NCBI GenBank assembly: GCA_905183005.1
Contig: CAJJDO010000099.1
Coordinates: 1 to 64,000, forward strand
Source of the DNA: Paramecium pentaurelia
Taxonomy: Eukaryota; Ciliophora; Oligohymenophorea; Peniculida; Parameciidae
DNA: 64,000 nucleotides
Direction of reading: 5' to 3'
The notes under the pieces are model-generated. The model saw nothing but the letters and a program-made list of their open reading frames with translations, was not told the DNA's origin and did not search any database. Positions 50,274 to 64,000 of the stretch are shown one piece after another. The number at the start of each line of letters is the position of its first letter. Within the stretch, counting starts at the first letter, position 1. Made by a program: the position numbers and the translations under genes.

Positions 50274-52783
50274 ATGATTATAAACAATTCTAACTATTTG
50301 CTAATGGGATTATGTTCAAAAGATCTAATATATTGTGTACTTAATCAATCTAAAATTCCTGCAATCATAAATTTGATTGTTTTAACTATTCTAATAAGTA
50401 AATAATCTTCTCTTTATTTAAGTTTAACAATTATTGAAGATCAAATTTAGAATATCTCATTCTGAAATCATACTCTCATTTATTTATAACATAATATCCA
50501 TAACTTTATTTGGAACTTCATCCATATGGTAAGCTTATTATGTGATGAGCATATTTCAAAGAGTCGATTATTATTTTCTTGCTTCTTTCCCCATTATAAT
50601 TTACTAATTAGTACTAGAAATAATTGAATTTTAAGTAATTGAACCAAAGACACTTGGCTTTTAAATTTCGTCAGCTTCTATTATCATTCTATATTAGTTT
50701 TATAGTTTTTTCTAATAAAATGATATAACCTCAGTTGCAGAATCAGTTATCATTAAGTAATTGTTGGAAAATAGTTATATAAAGGTCTTCACTAAAAATT
50801 TAGAAGATTTAACACCAAATATATTATTTAGATAGGATTAGCAAACTTCTGGTTAAACGATTTTTACAACTAGAAATAAATCAGAAAATTTGGAATTAAT
50901 ACCCAATTCAGTGAACAAAGAACTAAAAATTAAGAGTTTTCTTAATAGTGATTAACATTAAGAGGAATCATTAGATTCAGAAATAGATAGTCCAAATAAA
51001 TATCAAAGTTATAAAGATTTGAAGGATCTTATCACTAATTTTATTTTGAATAAGTAAACTTAAAGTTAAGACAAATTAATTATAGCTTCTGAAATTGACA
51101 TAGATTCTGGTAAGAAATAAAAGTATAAGGTTATTATAAATACATAAATATAAAAATACTACATTATAGCCTTTATTAAGATTGATTCTGCTATTGTAAG
51201 AAAATAACATAATTCTATAGCAAAATTTAAAACAAGATTGGCTAATAACTTTACTCATAAATTAAAAACATCTCTTAATGCAACATTAGCATATTTATCT
51301 AATGCTATTAATGATAGAAAGGTAGATAATAATGTATTATAATCTTATATTCATCCATCATACATACATTCAAAAATTTAATTATATTAAGTATAAGATT
51401 TACTTGATTATCTTAATAAAGATTAAGATTAAATTGGATTGTAAGTAACTAAATTTAATTTACAATAATCCTTAAGTTAAATATATGAATTTATTGAATA
51501 CTAATGTAAAGTTAAAAATATTACTATTAAATTTTTGATAAATGGTTGTGATTGGAAATTGCAAGAAAGGTATCTATTTATTATTATTATGATATTAGTT
51601 AATTTTATCTTTATTCAGATTGTCAAAAATTTGAAAGAGTTTTATTTAATTTAATTAATAATTCTTATAGATTTGCTCCTTTGAATGGAGAATTAACAAT
51701 TGATTTAATGTATGATTCTGGAAATAATAAATTACATGTTAAAATAAATGATAGTGGAGAAGGAATATAAGAAGATTAAGTTAATTTAATAAATACCCAA
51801 GCATAATTACAAAATAAATATAATATTACTAATAAATATGTATCTACTAAAAACAAATCTAAATTTGGATTAACCTTATAGATTACTAATAGATTGATAT
51901 ATATGCTAAGTGATTCAAATTGTTCATTATAAGTTAAAAATGATAAACAATAAGGAGGTTGTAGTTTTGAATTCTTTATTATTATTAATTCTACATCTAG
52001 AGAAGGATCATTAGAATAGATTAAATACTCTAATTAAATTAAAGAGTCTAAATAATCATCAATCAAATAATTAAATAAAATAAATCGTTCATCAAAATCT
52101 TCTTCTTAAAGATCTATTTTGACTAAGAATTAATTATTAGATCCTATTGAAGAAGAACCTAAACCTTTAAAGCCTAAATAATCTAAAGCATATTAAATTC
52201 ATGAATAAAAATAATAGAATAATTAAATAAAGAGACCTACATTATCTGGAATAAGAGATTTATAACTATCTCATGTAATAGATACAATAAATTAAACTGG
52301 AACACCACATAATCAAGATAATCGTTATATATTGATAGTTGATGATGAACCATTTAATCATAATACATTAACTTTAATGCTTCAAAAATTAGGTCACAAA
52401 TAATTTTTATATTGTTTTAATGGATAAGAAAGTATTGATAAAGTTAAGTAAAATCCTTTATGTATAAAAACTATTTTTATGGATTTAGATATGCCAATTA
52501 TGGGTGGATTACAAGTAAATTATATTGATATATTAAACAGGCCACTTAAATATTGATTAAAATGATGACTGAAGGAAAGATAGATTATATTCCAATTATT
52601 GGTTGCACTGCTCATGATGATTTTGAGACATAAATAAAATGTCTTAAAGTTGGTATGGCACATGTAGTAACTAAACCTGTTTTTATTAAGAGTTTATAAG
52701 AAGCTTATAGATAGATTAGAGATGAACATTTATTATAAGAACATCGTAGTGTTTAAATTTCAAATTCATTAGATAAATATTGA
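50274..52783 (+). CDS. Hybrid histidine kinase with receiver domain
   Basis: An 809-aa protein with introns 50398-50422, 51570-51598 and 52515-52540. The N-terminus carries several hydrophobic segments (PAIINLIVLTILI, FIYNIISITLFG, YFLASFPIIIYQLVLEII). The HisKA H-box is NNFTHKLKTSLNATLAYL. The HATPase N box is VLFNLINNSYRFAPLNG and the G box is INDSGEGIQ. A Ser/Lys/Gln linker leads to a receiver: ILIVDDEPFN, phosphoacceptor Asp in FMDLDMPIMGG, IIGCTAHD and VTKPVFIK. It is a complete phosphorelay sensor at a membrane. The first intron is inferred from frame continuity. Confidence 0.9.
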
Positions 52784-52957
52784 AATTTACACTCTTTTTT
52801 ATATTCTTTCTTATGAAAAATTAACATATTAGTTAATTAGAACATTGTAATTATATTTTAATAAATCAATCTTCAATATTAATAAAAACTGTTTTTAATT
52901 CTCCAAATTTATTTATTTAGTTCATGTATTTTTAATTTATTTCAATATTATTGTTAT

Positions 52958-55272
52958 AGATGTCATAAATAGGACATGACATTATTATAGGATGCTTAAA
53001 TGAAAATTTGATATTAATCCTAATTAGCGGAATCCTCTTCTTTTTTACTATACGTATTCTATTTAAACATTATAAATAGTCATTTACCTGAAAATTATTA
53101 AATACAATTAATTCATTTACCTCTCCTAAGCTATTAAGTTTTGTTTTATTATATATAGAGCCTATTTTTACGGTTCTGCTTAACTTTGGTCTTCATTTTA
53201 ATTACTTTATCAAAATTCAAAAGGAAATAATAAGTAGTAATTAGTTTGTTACATTTTATCGCTACTCACATTTGTGTTTGTATATAGTTTACGATATGAT
53301 GGTTTTTTAAAATTAAGTATGGCCAGTGAAATATTCTAATGTTTATGTTATATGATTTACATTGTATATTCAAAGAAAAACAATTAAGAAAATTTAAATA
53401 TGATGCAAGAGATGTTGCTGAACGAAATTTAAAAAAATTGCTTTTTAAAAATTTTTGATAAAAATAGATAATTAATACTTACTTATCCAATAACAAGTGA
53501 AATACAAAAATTATAATATCTTGAAAATAATTACAAAGTTTATATAGATTAAGAAATAAGCAGTTCCCCTTCTAATTAAAGATCATTTAATAGAATACAA
53601 ACCTTTCATACAACAGAAGATTTTTTAATTTATTTAGAAACTGAGGATAATATTGATAGTTTACACTTTAATTGGTATTTGGCAACAATAATTGATTAAT
53701 AAACAAAGATAAAAATGAAATATCGTGTTACTTAATAAAAAATTAAAGATGAATCTATTGTCCTATATTTTATAAGAATTGATCCTACTATCTAAAAGAA
53801 ATTAAATGGGAAATTTTTACAATTAAAAAAGGACATTTCCAATATTTTTACTCATAAATTGAAAACTCCTTTGAATGCTGTCTTAGGACATTTGACATAA
53901 GCATATGATGATCATGATGTAAATACTAAGATTTAAAATTACTACATTAAACCTGCTTATATAAATTCGAAATTATAATTATTTTAAATTTAGGATTTGC
54001 TTGAATATCTAAATTCAGATTAAGAAACATCTTCTTTGTAAATATGTAAAATCAATTTAAAAACTCTCTTTAATTCATTATAAGAATTGATACAATAGTA
54101 ATGTACTATGAAAAATATACATCTATAATTCACTATAAATGAAATGAAGTAGAGTAAAATGGATAAGTAAATAATGTTCAAATTAATTTAGTATCTGTAT
54201 TTATTCTGATGTTTTAAAACTTGAAAGAGTCCTATTCAATTTATTAAATTTATCTTATAGAAACACTACTTAAAATGGGATTATTTCTTTAAATATAACT
54301 ATAGATAAAGAAACAGAAGAAGCCTCATTTATAATATCAGATATGGGATTAGAATTGACTTAAGAAGAAATATAGGATATTAATTAACATATTGTTTGTC
54401 TTAATTTATTCAAGGTTTCTAAAAAGAAATCTCATTATTAATAAGAGATGTTAACAACTCTATCATTAACTAACAAATTGATTAAATCTTTAAATTAATT
54501 CAATAACTAATCGTTAGAATTATTTTAAACTTAAAATAATGGTATTGTATATAAATTTAAAATTAATATCAATAGAGAAAGATCAGCTGATAATTCTCTT
54601 GAATAATATAGAATTGGATATATATTAAAATAAAGAAGTTGTAGGTTACTTCATACTCATCATAACATCTCATAAAAATCAATATTTTCTGGATAAGAAT
54701 TAAGTGTTCCAATTATTGAAGATTCAATTGATGAACCTTCTGCAAATACTCCTATAATTGTAAAAATTAATTAACCATCAAAAATAAGTTAATAGTAGAG
54801 ATAAAAGTAGTATCAACCATAATAACTATCTTTAACATAAATTGATTAAACAAAATCAATACTGATTGTTGATGATGAACCATTTAATCATGATACATTA
54901 ATATTGATGTTAAAATCTCTTGGATTCTAGAGTTTTTTTAAAGCTTTTGATGGTTAATAAGCAATTAATATAGCTTTTGCAAAATAGAATGAAATTTAAG
55001 TTGTGTTTATGGATCTTGATATGCCAATTATGGGTGGTATAGAAGCAACTAAATATTTAATATAAGAGATGATTAAACTTACTTTACCATATTTTCCTAT
55101 AATTGGTTGTACTGCTCATGGAGATGCTGATTCAATAGAATAATGCATATAAGCTGGTATGCTTCATGTGGTTATAAAGCCTGTATTTATAAAGACTTTG
55201 AGGGAAACTTTCAATTTGATTTCAGATCATCCTTAAAAGACTTACAATCGTATTGGATCATTGTAATTTTGA
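52958..55272 (+). CDS. Hybrid histidine kinase with receiver domain, degenerate G box
   Basis: Tandem paralog of the preceding gene. The N-terminal exons are unresolved: coding-like membrane segments (LILILISGILFFFTIR, IFTVLLNFGLHFNYF) begin at ATG 52958. The first well-supported frame starts near 53350. H-box NIFTHKLKTPLNAVLGHL is intact. The ATP-binding half is weak: the N box reads LFNLLNLSYRN and the G box ISDMGLELT, with Glu where the second Gly of DxGxG should be. One 25-bp intron interrupts the region between (about 54169-54193). The receiver is intact (ILIVDDEPFN, FMDLDMPIMGG, IIGCTAHG, VIKPVFIK). It may receive phosphate rather than make it. The extreme 5' end is uncertain. Confidence 0.8.
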
Positions 55273-55309
55273 TGAAAAAACAAAAGTGTATTATAATATA
55301 ATAAATTCA

Positions 55310-58300
55310 TCATAAAAAATGGCCCCCATTACTTTTTTATAATCCATATCTGTCTGTTATCATTCTACTATGTAATTTTGATTCTCTTTGATCAGTAAAT
55401 AATAAAATTGATCCAGAACAATTTATACCTTGTTTTTAATCTTTTGATTTAAAAAGGGGATCATGAGATTTAAAGAGATGATCAGGACTTTATATTTAAA
55501 TTACTGATTCATCTTATTATAAATCCAAAAAGTTCTTTTTTCTTTAAGATTAAATGGATTCTTTAAGTGTTCTAGCAATTTTTTTAAATTTAATTGAAGA
55601 TGCATTAATTTATTTTGAAGAAAAGATATCTTTACAAAATGGTAATCTTATAAGAAGAGGGAATTTTAATTTTATATAATCTTTAATTTTGTTAATTAGA
55701 ATTTGATTTTTGTAAGTATATTCTTAAATAATTTTGCTAAAGATATAATATAAAAATGTGCAATTGACTTCCAAAATAATAACATAGAATATGTAGATAT
55801 AATTTCTCATAACAGTTTATAACATTTAATATGAGGATGCTCCTAAAACAACACTAATTGATAATACTTTTGATCCAAAATCTTCCATTTAATTTAAATT
55901 CTTAGTTTTAAAAGGTTAATATGATTTTGTTAATTATTAATATCCTTGAATCAATAAAAATACCATTGTAGCTTTAAGTACTATATATTGATCAAATAAA
56001 GTAATTATAATAATAACTAAATTCTTCATTCCCAATCTTACTATCTCCCAAAAATAAGCATTTTCATTAAATTCAGAAAATAAATATCCCCAAGTTGATT
56101 TAATTTTATTTAAGTTATTTTTATTTTTATAGATTTTCATAAACATTAGAAATGGAATTATAATAGATAATGTAAATAAAATTGGAAAAGCCATTAGAGA
56201 GGAAATATAGAAATTTTTATCATATCTATAAGAAACATCACCAATTACCCAATAATATCCTGAAATCTAACGAAATCCTAATATTGATATCAAAACTCCA
56301 ATCATACTTGGTTACATAGTAACGAAAGTTTAAAGTAAAATGATAGCTGATACACTTTATTTATAGTTTTATTTTCTTGCCATTATTATAAACACATATA
56401 TGAAAAATACGAAACATAAATATAAGAGTGGTGCCAATATAATCCAAATTATTCGTGAATGTAAAATATCTATAGGTAATGTCATTAAAAAACAATCAAT
56501 AGAATTTTCTAAAGATTTTGTTGGAGAACCTACACTACTTATTGCTATACTTACCAAATTTGGAAATTATAATTAAAAAGTAGTTAAAGTAGATATTATT
56601 TATAAATAATGGAACATCATCTTATACATAGAACTTGATTCTTATTATTCTGAATAAGTTTTCAATCCTCCTCTTTTCAATTTAGTTCTTAATAATTCCA
56701 ATTTCAAATTCTCTAATGAACTATTTACTGATATTACCATTGAAATCATTGTCCATAAACCTACAATTAATAAAGATAAGTAAGCAAGATTTGAATCTTA
56801 ACATTAAAAGCAATTCATATTTGATTTAAAAAATAATCCTTATCCCCTAATATCATAAATATCACAAGTTTCACATAATGCTCCAAAACTACCTTATATA
56901 CATGAATCAGGTCCTGCAGCCCAACCACCTAAACATTTATCAGGACTTATGATACATGGGTAGATTTCATCATTGTCATAATATGGTCTCCAATATGTAG
57001 GTTTTATTTCAATATTTGATGGTATAACATTTTCTATCATTTCTTAATCTCCTATTGAACACTTAATACTATTCTCTTTTAAAGAATATGTTTAAGATAC
57101 ACATTATGTACACATTGATTTAGTCAAGATTTCACCTCTTTAACATGGGAAAGATTTTACATTAATAATGATAGAATAATTATCATGATATTGTAAAATA
57201 TGTTAATTCTGACTATCATATATAGGAATCTTAACTGAATCACATTTTATTTCTATTTGTAAATCTTCATTTATAAGTATTCTTAAATTATCTAAATTAT
57301 AATCTTATGTAGTCATATTGAATTAAACATTATCAATTGATAAATAATCAACTGAAAAGTCTAAATCATTATTCTAAATCATTCTACTTCTAACACTACA
57401 TTAAGAATCTGATAAATTATATTATCGTTCATTAAAAGAATTTAAAGGTATTAATCTAAATTTGTAATTTAAATTATTGTAAATTTAAAAATTTGAAAAA
57501 TAACTTAATTAATTTCCTAATCCATGTTCAGTCAAATTTTCATTTAAAATTTAATAATTTTATATTTCCACATTATTTGGCAACATTATTTAATTAATAA
57601 CTTCTTCAATTATACATGTATCATTTCTATAAAGTATTTTATTTTCAAATACTCTAAAAGTATCTAAAGATAATGCTAATTTTTATGGTTATGATTACAT
57701 ATTACCATTCATACCACTTTCTTAATTATCAACAATTATATTCCCTCTATTTTTTTGAATTGTCAAAGGACTTGTAGAATATATTCCTGCTCCAGATGAT
57801 GCTTTGTTGCCTATGATCTATGAATTTGTCATTTCTAAAAATCCTTTATTTAAATAAATTGCACCACCAATTATAGCTGTATTATTTTAAAATAATACTG
57901 AGTAACATGAAATAGATACTCTAACTGCTTAAATGCAACCACCATTTACACCTTAATTTTATATAAATTATGTGTTTTTAATTATAATTTAACCAATTTT
58001 TGTTATTAAATCATCAGCATATGTAAAAAGTAATCTATTTTAATCAATCTTTTAAATATTTAAAATAGAACTGTTTCCAATATTCTTAATAAATTTAGTT
58101 TGTTAAATTATAACAAGATTATTTGTTTCAATATAAAAAATATTGCATTCATTACATTAAATATTAGAGAAAATCACAGAATTAATCTATACTTCTGATT
58201 CTATCTAATTAAATTAGAAAATATCATAAAACTAATAGTCCTAAGAAATGGTGATATTTTCATCACATTCTTTAGTATAACTATTAAATTAAGATGGTAA

Positions 58301-61300
58301 TGTATATGCTTAATTAGTACATTATGATTTCAATTCTTCTAATTAAAATTTAGAATAAACACATATATATTTAGTATAATTTGAATATACACCATGAAAA
58401 TGACTGTTTGTTATTATTATTGGACCAAGTGAACGATCGAAAAATATTAAAGGTCTTTTTTGAATAATAAAATTAATAATATCCACAGTGTCTAATGTAA
58501 CTGAATAACTCTACTTATTAGTCATGAATCCATAACCAATAATATTATGGATCACAATATTATTCATTCTTATAATCCCCTTTTAGATTTCAAAAAGTAC
58601 AGAATCATAAGTGTCAAATGTAAATTAATAAATAAGATCCTTCATTTAAATTAATTTCATATAATTTTAATATCCTATTTTTGTATTTTGAATAATACAA
58701 TCCTTCAATTATAATATATATTATTATTATAGAAAATCACTAATTTGTATTGAAATAATTGAAGATTATAATGAATGAGCATCAGTTATAGATACATTTG
58801 AGAATATAATGGATGATTAATCTGATAAAGTTATCATAATAAATCCTCCTTCATTAAAACTCCAACTATTTTGAATAGTACAATTAATAATTTAAAAGTT
58901 TAATTTAGAACCTTTGCTATCAATAATAAAGGATCCACCTTGACTTTCAAGTTATCCAATAATAGCTTATCCATTCTTGAACTGTGAATTAACAATTGAA
59001 AAGATACCATTATTAAGAGTTATTACATACATACATCCTCCTTTATATCCAATAAAGGTTTCAAAATAACTATCAGTAATTTAGATTTCTTCTACATAAA
59101 TTTGAGCTATTCCACCATAACTCTTAATTTTATAATCATGTTCCAATTATTCCATATATAATAAATCTTAATATTTAGATGAGAGTACTTAATAAAATAG
59201 TTTATTAAGAATATTAATTTCTATGAAATTGCATTTTTAAATTAAGAATTTACGACATTAAATATACATATTAGAATTTAAGGAACCAATAATTAAGTTT
59301 TATTTAAATGAATTATTATAAAAATAAACAGATCCTTAAGGAATTAAGAAATATAGATTATTAGCTGATGTTCCATAAGTATTTAATCCAATATACTCCT
59401 TATAAATAGTATTTAAAAATTAAGAATTTGTAAAATTGATAGAAATAGTATTTTTTGATTCTATTACTATAAATGCCACTGTAATATTATTAGTAGATTT
59501 GATGATTAATGAATCTTGAAATATAGAATTATTAAAATTAATCAAACATTAAAAATTGACTTCGTTACTACCTATTTTAATAACAGGTTGATTATAAGTG
59601 AAAATATTAGTAAAATTTACCATTTAAAATTCTACTTTTTTGATATTTAATAAATTTATGATGGGTTTTTTAGAATCTAATTGATAAATACAATTTAAAT
59701 TTTCAGATAATCCAGTTAGTTAATAATCTTAATGAACAGTAATATTTTAAAAACTAAAAAGATCTAAATTAGTAGCTTCAATTAGTGCACTTATTTAATT
59801 CTTGTTTTTAATTATACTATCAGATAAAATGAAGGAATTAGTTTTGATTTGAAATGCAAAATTTACATCAGATTCTATTGGAAACATATACATTTCTAAA
59901 TTTTAAATTGTAAGTAAGGTTGATGATTCCATATAAAGAAAACTTGAAGAATAATAAATAGAATTCAAAGAAAATTATACATGATCTAATAATATATCAG
60001 ATATCTAAGTTTTTTAATTGACATATACAAGATAACTATTTTAAGTGATATAATTTCCTTCGAAAAGTGAATATTGTATTTATAATTAAGATGATTAACT
60101 TATATATGATGAATCCATTAATTGATTCATCATTATTTGAAGTTTATTAAATCTTAGATCTAAACCTTTAAATGCAAATGAAACTTGAAAAAAAGTCCAT
60201 TTTATAATGAATTATTCAACTTCACTTTTTTAATTAATTTCAAATAATGTAGATTATTATAAGTAATTTGATTCAACAGTAATTTAATTTAGAATTAATT
60301 CATTTACATATTAAAATTTAAATAAAGTTGAATTTTGTAAAGTCAAATTTAATAATTTAACATTTTGAATAATGATTGATTTAATTGATTCTACTTTTAA
60401 TAAAGTATCTAAATTATTAAAATAAAAACCTTGAAATTTCATATTGATCATTGAGAATGTATTTAAATGATTATAATCAAAATGGATAGATCCCTTACCA
60501 TAAAAGTTTACATTATAAAATCCAATATTAATTTGATCTAAATTAAAATTAATTATAATAGAAGCATCAGAACAATCAATATTCAAATTTTTAATCCAAA
60601 AAGAATGAAATTCTTTTATATAGATATCTCCTGAAAAATAAATAGTTGAATTTAATGATAATCCCAATATCTATAATGATACATTTTTCAATGTATAGAC
60701 ATTTGCTGAGAATTCTTAAGAAATAACTAAATTTTTAGGAAAAGTACAAGTTTAAGTGGTAAGATAAATATTTAATGTTTAGACATTTTATTCATTCATA
60801 TAATTAAACAAACCATTTGAATATAGTAATTAAAAGACATAAGATAAATCAGATTCTTAATTATAAGGAATATCAAAAACATTTGAAGATGTATGATCTT
60901 ATATACAAATTAAGTTTAAAGTAATGGACATACTCATTTAACAAACTGAATCATCTGGACAATTACTAAATTAATAAATATTGGAATCAAATAGAGTATC
61001 TTCAAAAGCAGGTAATAAACATTAATTAGTAAATTAAGTAATAGGAATATTTGATGCTGGAGCACAAAATTTACATAAACTATGACATTAATAACATGTA
61101 TTATTGTTTATACTAAGTATTAATCCATTACTTGAATATGAACATTTAGAACAGATTTTAGAATTATTAATAATTAAACATTCTAAACAATCTGATGGAC
61201 ATTTATTAATACAAATATCATTATATACTTCATATCCTGTTTAACATCCAGTACAAATTACTTCAAAATCATTTGGATTACTAGATTCTACATAAGTCAA

Positions 61301-63831
61301 ATAATCATGATTAACATTTTTATTAACATAAAATTCATAGAATGGTCTAATATCCTTTTTCCAATCACTTTTATTTTTTTTGAATTGTTATGAACATGAT
61401 TAACAATGATTTGGACATTAGATACACATTCCAACAATATGATCTGCATAATAGCCAGGAAAACAATTCAAACAAATTACTTTATTAAGATAATTTACAC
61501 ATTCATAACAATTTTGTAATTTTAATTAACAACCTAATATTGATGTTGCTACTTCTCCACCAATTAAACAACTAAAAGTACCATTAAAGAATCCTGATTC
61601 TTAACAGATTTATGATGATTTATAACAGACAAATGAAACATTTGAAAAAGTATATCCAGAAATACATCTAGCACAAATATTAGTAATTAATGAACTAATT
61701 TACATAGGTTAGAAATATAAATCAATAGTAGTTTATGGATAATCAACAAAATAATATTGTGAAATACTATAAAGACAATTCTTTATTGTAATTGCTTAAC
61801 ATTTAAGAGCATCAAATGATATTTCAAAAGATAAAGGATCTATACATTTTAAACATCTATTAATATATGATTATTTAATTTCATCGAAATAGAATTCACA
61901 TATTTAACATTTGGCACCACATCCATAACATACACCATTAAATAATGCAAAACCTGGTTAACAATTCAAACAATTTAAAGTTGAATTACAAGTAATACAA
62001 TTAATTGGACATTTCTAACATTTAAAACCATCATATCCATAAAGTTTAATACATTTATTACAAATTTATGAACTATTACAAGTTTTACAATTATCCATAC
62101 ATTTTTTACAAATATTATCTTATACAAAATATCCTTCCTTACAACTGAAATAATATTAATTAAATTCTATGCATGTTAATTTTGTAATATCATTACAATA
62201 TTTTAAACATCCATAACACAATTCCAAATTCTATAATTAACTATTTATATAAAATATTTCCTATTAACTTTCATTTCTATCATATCTTATATAAGTTTAT
62301 ATTAATGAATATCTCTTATAATCAAAAGTGCAAACTGGATTCTAATACCATGTAGCTGAATTAAGTAAACAATCTGCACAATTTAATTGGAAATCATTAA
62401 CTGAACTTGGACATTAAATACATTTATTATCAATTTAGAATTCTCCATATTTACATTTAAAAGTATTATTTTAATAAGTTTAATTCATAATTGGATACAA
62501 TTCATTCATTTTATTACATTTCTAATTTAAATCTTAATCCACAAAACCAAATTCACATTAACAAAATCCATATTTCCATTATCTATTAGAATCTAATGGA
62601 CATGTAATACAATCATTTTCTGTTGGTCCATTACAAGTTAAACAAGAATAATGACATTTCATATTGTATGTTAATTCTTATTCATAATTATATGTTATTT
62701 CTAATTAGATTTTACCACCCAAATAACTTTTATAAAAAAAACTATCTGCACCAACATATAAATAAACATATTAATCATGAAATTATAAAGCATTAAATGT
62801 TTAAGTTAATTCTTAATCATTTGGATATATTACTTTTATATAAGTCTTATCTTCCAAATATTAAAAATAAATATAATGCCATCTTTAAAATCTATCTCTA
62901 TTTGTAGTATTTTATATTACAAATACATTAGCACTCTTTGTTTAAAAAGCTAATTAAGGATATGGATAAGGATATGCTAAAACACTCACATTAAATAAAT
63001 TATAATTATTTAAACTTGGATCCAAAATATAACTCATCAATAATACTCTATCTCCCAAAAAACTATCATTACGATAATTTTCATTCAATGTCAATCTCAT
63101 TAATAAATATCTCTGTCTCTCTATTACATTTTCATAACTCACTTTTATCCAACATCTAATTTGATATTTATAACCCAACATAGATAATTATGTTGAGTAA
63201 AATGTATCACCAAGCAATTGAATTCCATTAAAAATATCAACAACTGTTTTATTATAAGATTAGGGACTTTTAAAATTACCCATAAAATATTAATCAAATT
63301 CATTATCATCTTTAAATGGAGATCTTGTGAAACTTTACACTTTACTGTATTTCCCATGAAAATAATCAAAGTTTAAGTTACTCACCTAAACAATAAATTA
63401 ATTTTTTTAATTACTTTTCCATATTAATTTAATACAGGGATTACGTTCTTTGTATTTAAAATAACACTCTACAATTTATTACCTTTTATATATAACTTTG
63501 ATCCTCCCTCTAGATTCTCAAAATAAGCATAATACCAAATTCCTTCAAAATTTGTTGGATCTTAAGTTAAATTAGTAATTGTTCCATCATCATTCACTGT
63601 AATATTTAATATAGGAGAATTGAAAGAAATCCACATATATAATTTTGTTGATGGTTATTCTGAATGGAAATTGTAATTTGCCATTACATTCTATCCTGTA
63701 TAGATAGATTTGTCATTTAAAATAAATTCTCCTGATGCCTTTATATTAGAGAAAGGTAAATATTGAAACCAAAATCCATAATGTGTTGTCACTGAAATAC
63801 ACTATTTAATTAAAAGTAATAAGACTAGCAT
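55310..63831 (-). CDS. Giant Cys-rich surface protein with C-terminal membrane segments
   Basis: One minus-strand gene, about 8.5 kb including tiny introns that I did not all place, encoding roughly 2,800 aa. The signal peptide is MLVLLLLIKQCISVTT. The N-terminal globular part is followed by a Cys-rich region (about 62,680-61,030) of growth-factor-receptor/furin-like modules, e.g. CHYSCLTCNGPTENDCITCP and CMDNCKTCNSSQICNKC. A very long Asn/Ile/Ser-rich region (about 60,950-57,000) with periodic beta strands suggests a right-handed beta helix. Near 56,600-55,930 several membrane segments occur (MAFPILFTLSIIIPFLMF, NLVIIIITLFDQYIVL). A cytoplasmic tail ends at TGA 55310-55312. Such proteins are an expanded ciliate family of unknown function, probably at the cell surface. 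Confidence 0.8.
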
Positions 63832-63844
63832 ATAATAAAATTAT

Positions 63845-64000
63845 TCAATTAAATTAATTTGTAATATAATTCACTTCATTTTCTTTATCTGTAAACAATT
63901 TTCTTTTAACATTTTTTATATCTGATTCATTTAACTTATTTGATGTTCCCAATATTTTTTAAGGAGCCTTAGGGTTGTTTGATAACTTTGTCAATTTCTC
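63845..64000 (-). CDS. 3' end of a gene running off the right edge
   Basis: A minus-strand frame enters the window at 64000 and ends at TGA 63845-63847. The C-terminal 51 residues are basic and polar (KAPQKILGTSNKLNESDI, then KRKLFTDKENEVNYI). The stop is 13 bp upstream of the start of the giant surface-protein gene, so spacing is very tight. No family can be called from this piece. Confidence 0.6.

Overview
The window looks like somatic (macronuclear) DNA of a ciliate, almost certainly Paramecium. It is very AT-rich. Long reading frames appear only when TAA and TAG are read as glutamine and TGA is the sole stop. Frames are closed by tiny introns of 20-33 bp, mostly GTA...TAG, and genes lie tens to a few hundred bases apart. 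For almost every multi-exon gene listed, removing the stated introns gives an exact multiple of three. Three trichocyst matrix protein genes and a LanC-like, IFT and channel gene repertoire fit this genus.

Layout. 1-7394: a PROPPIN-like WD40 gene and a small unknown gene occur twice as a direct repeat. The first copy is cut by a single N at 2812, and a 97-bp inverted repeat with decayed coding sequence lies between the copies. 7.8-14.3 kb: a cyclic-nucleotide-domain K+ channel (-), a DHHC-family protein whose signature reads DHHN (-), and a TauE/SafE transporter (+). 14.4-16.7 kb: a 5'-nucleotidase-type metallophosphatase and a small membrane protein. 16.8-19.8 kb: a divergent pair of P-loop GTPase-like proteins that both end in a CaaX box. 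19.9-25.5 kb: an AGC kinase, an uncertain interrupted ORF, a PI31-like proteasome regulator, a tail-anchored protein and an unknown 549-aa protein. 25.7-37.4 kb: a small DGTGRD-repeat protein, IFT80, two long coiled-coil proteins (one with six PDPETE repeats), a poly(A)-binding protein and an EF-hand membrane protein.

37.5-44.3 kb: LanC-like protein, UBA3-type NEDD8 E1, a small unknown gene, two trichocyst matrix proteins and an E2-like protein. 44.4-49.7 kb: a Ser/Thr kinase, an acidic Ser-rich protein, a PHO80-like cyclin, a small coiled-coil protein and a third trichocyst matrix protein. 50.3-55.3 kb: two tandem hybrid histidine kinases. 55.3-63.8 kb: a giant Cys-rich surface protein with C-terminal membrane segments. 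The right edge holds the 3' end of one more gene.

There is no operon-like organisation. Recurrent themes are signalling (kinases, histidine kinases, channel, cyclin), regulated secretion (trichocyst proteins), cilia (IFT80) and ubiquitin-like/proteasome functions (UBA3, E2-like, PI31). Several gene pairs are divergent with 37-200 bp between starts, so they probably share promoters. No tRNA, rRNA, CRISPR array or intact transposon was seen.
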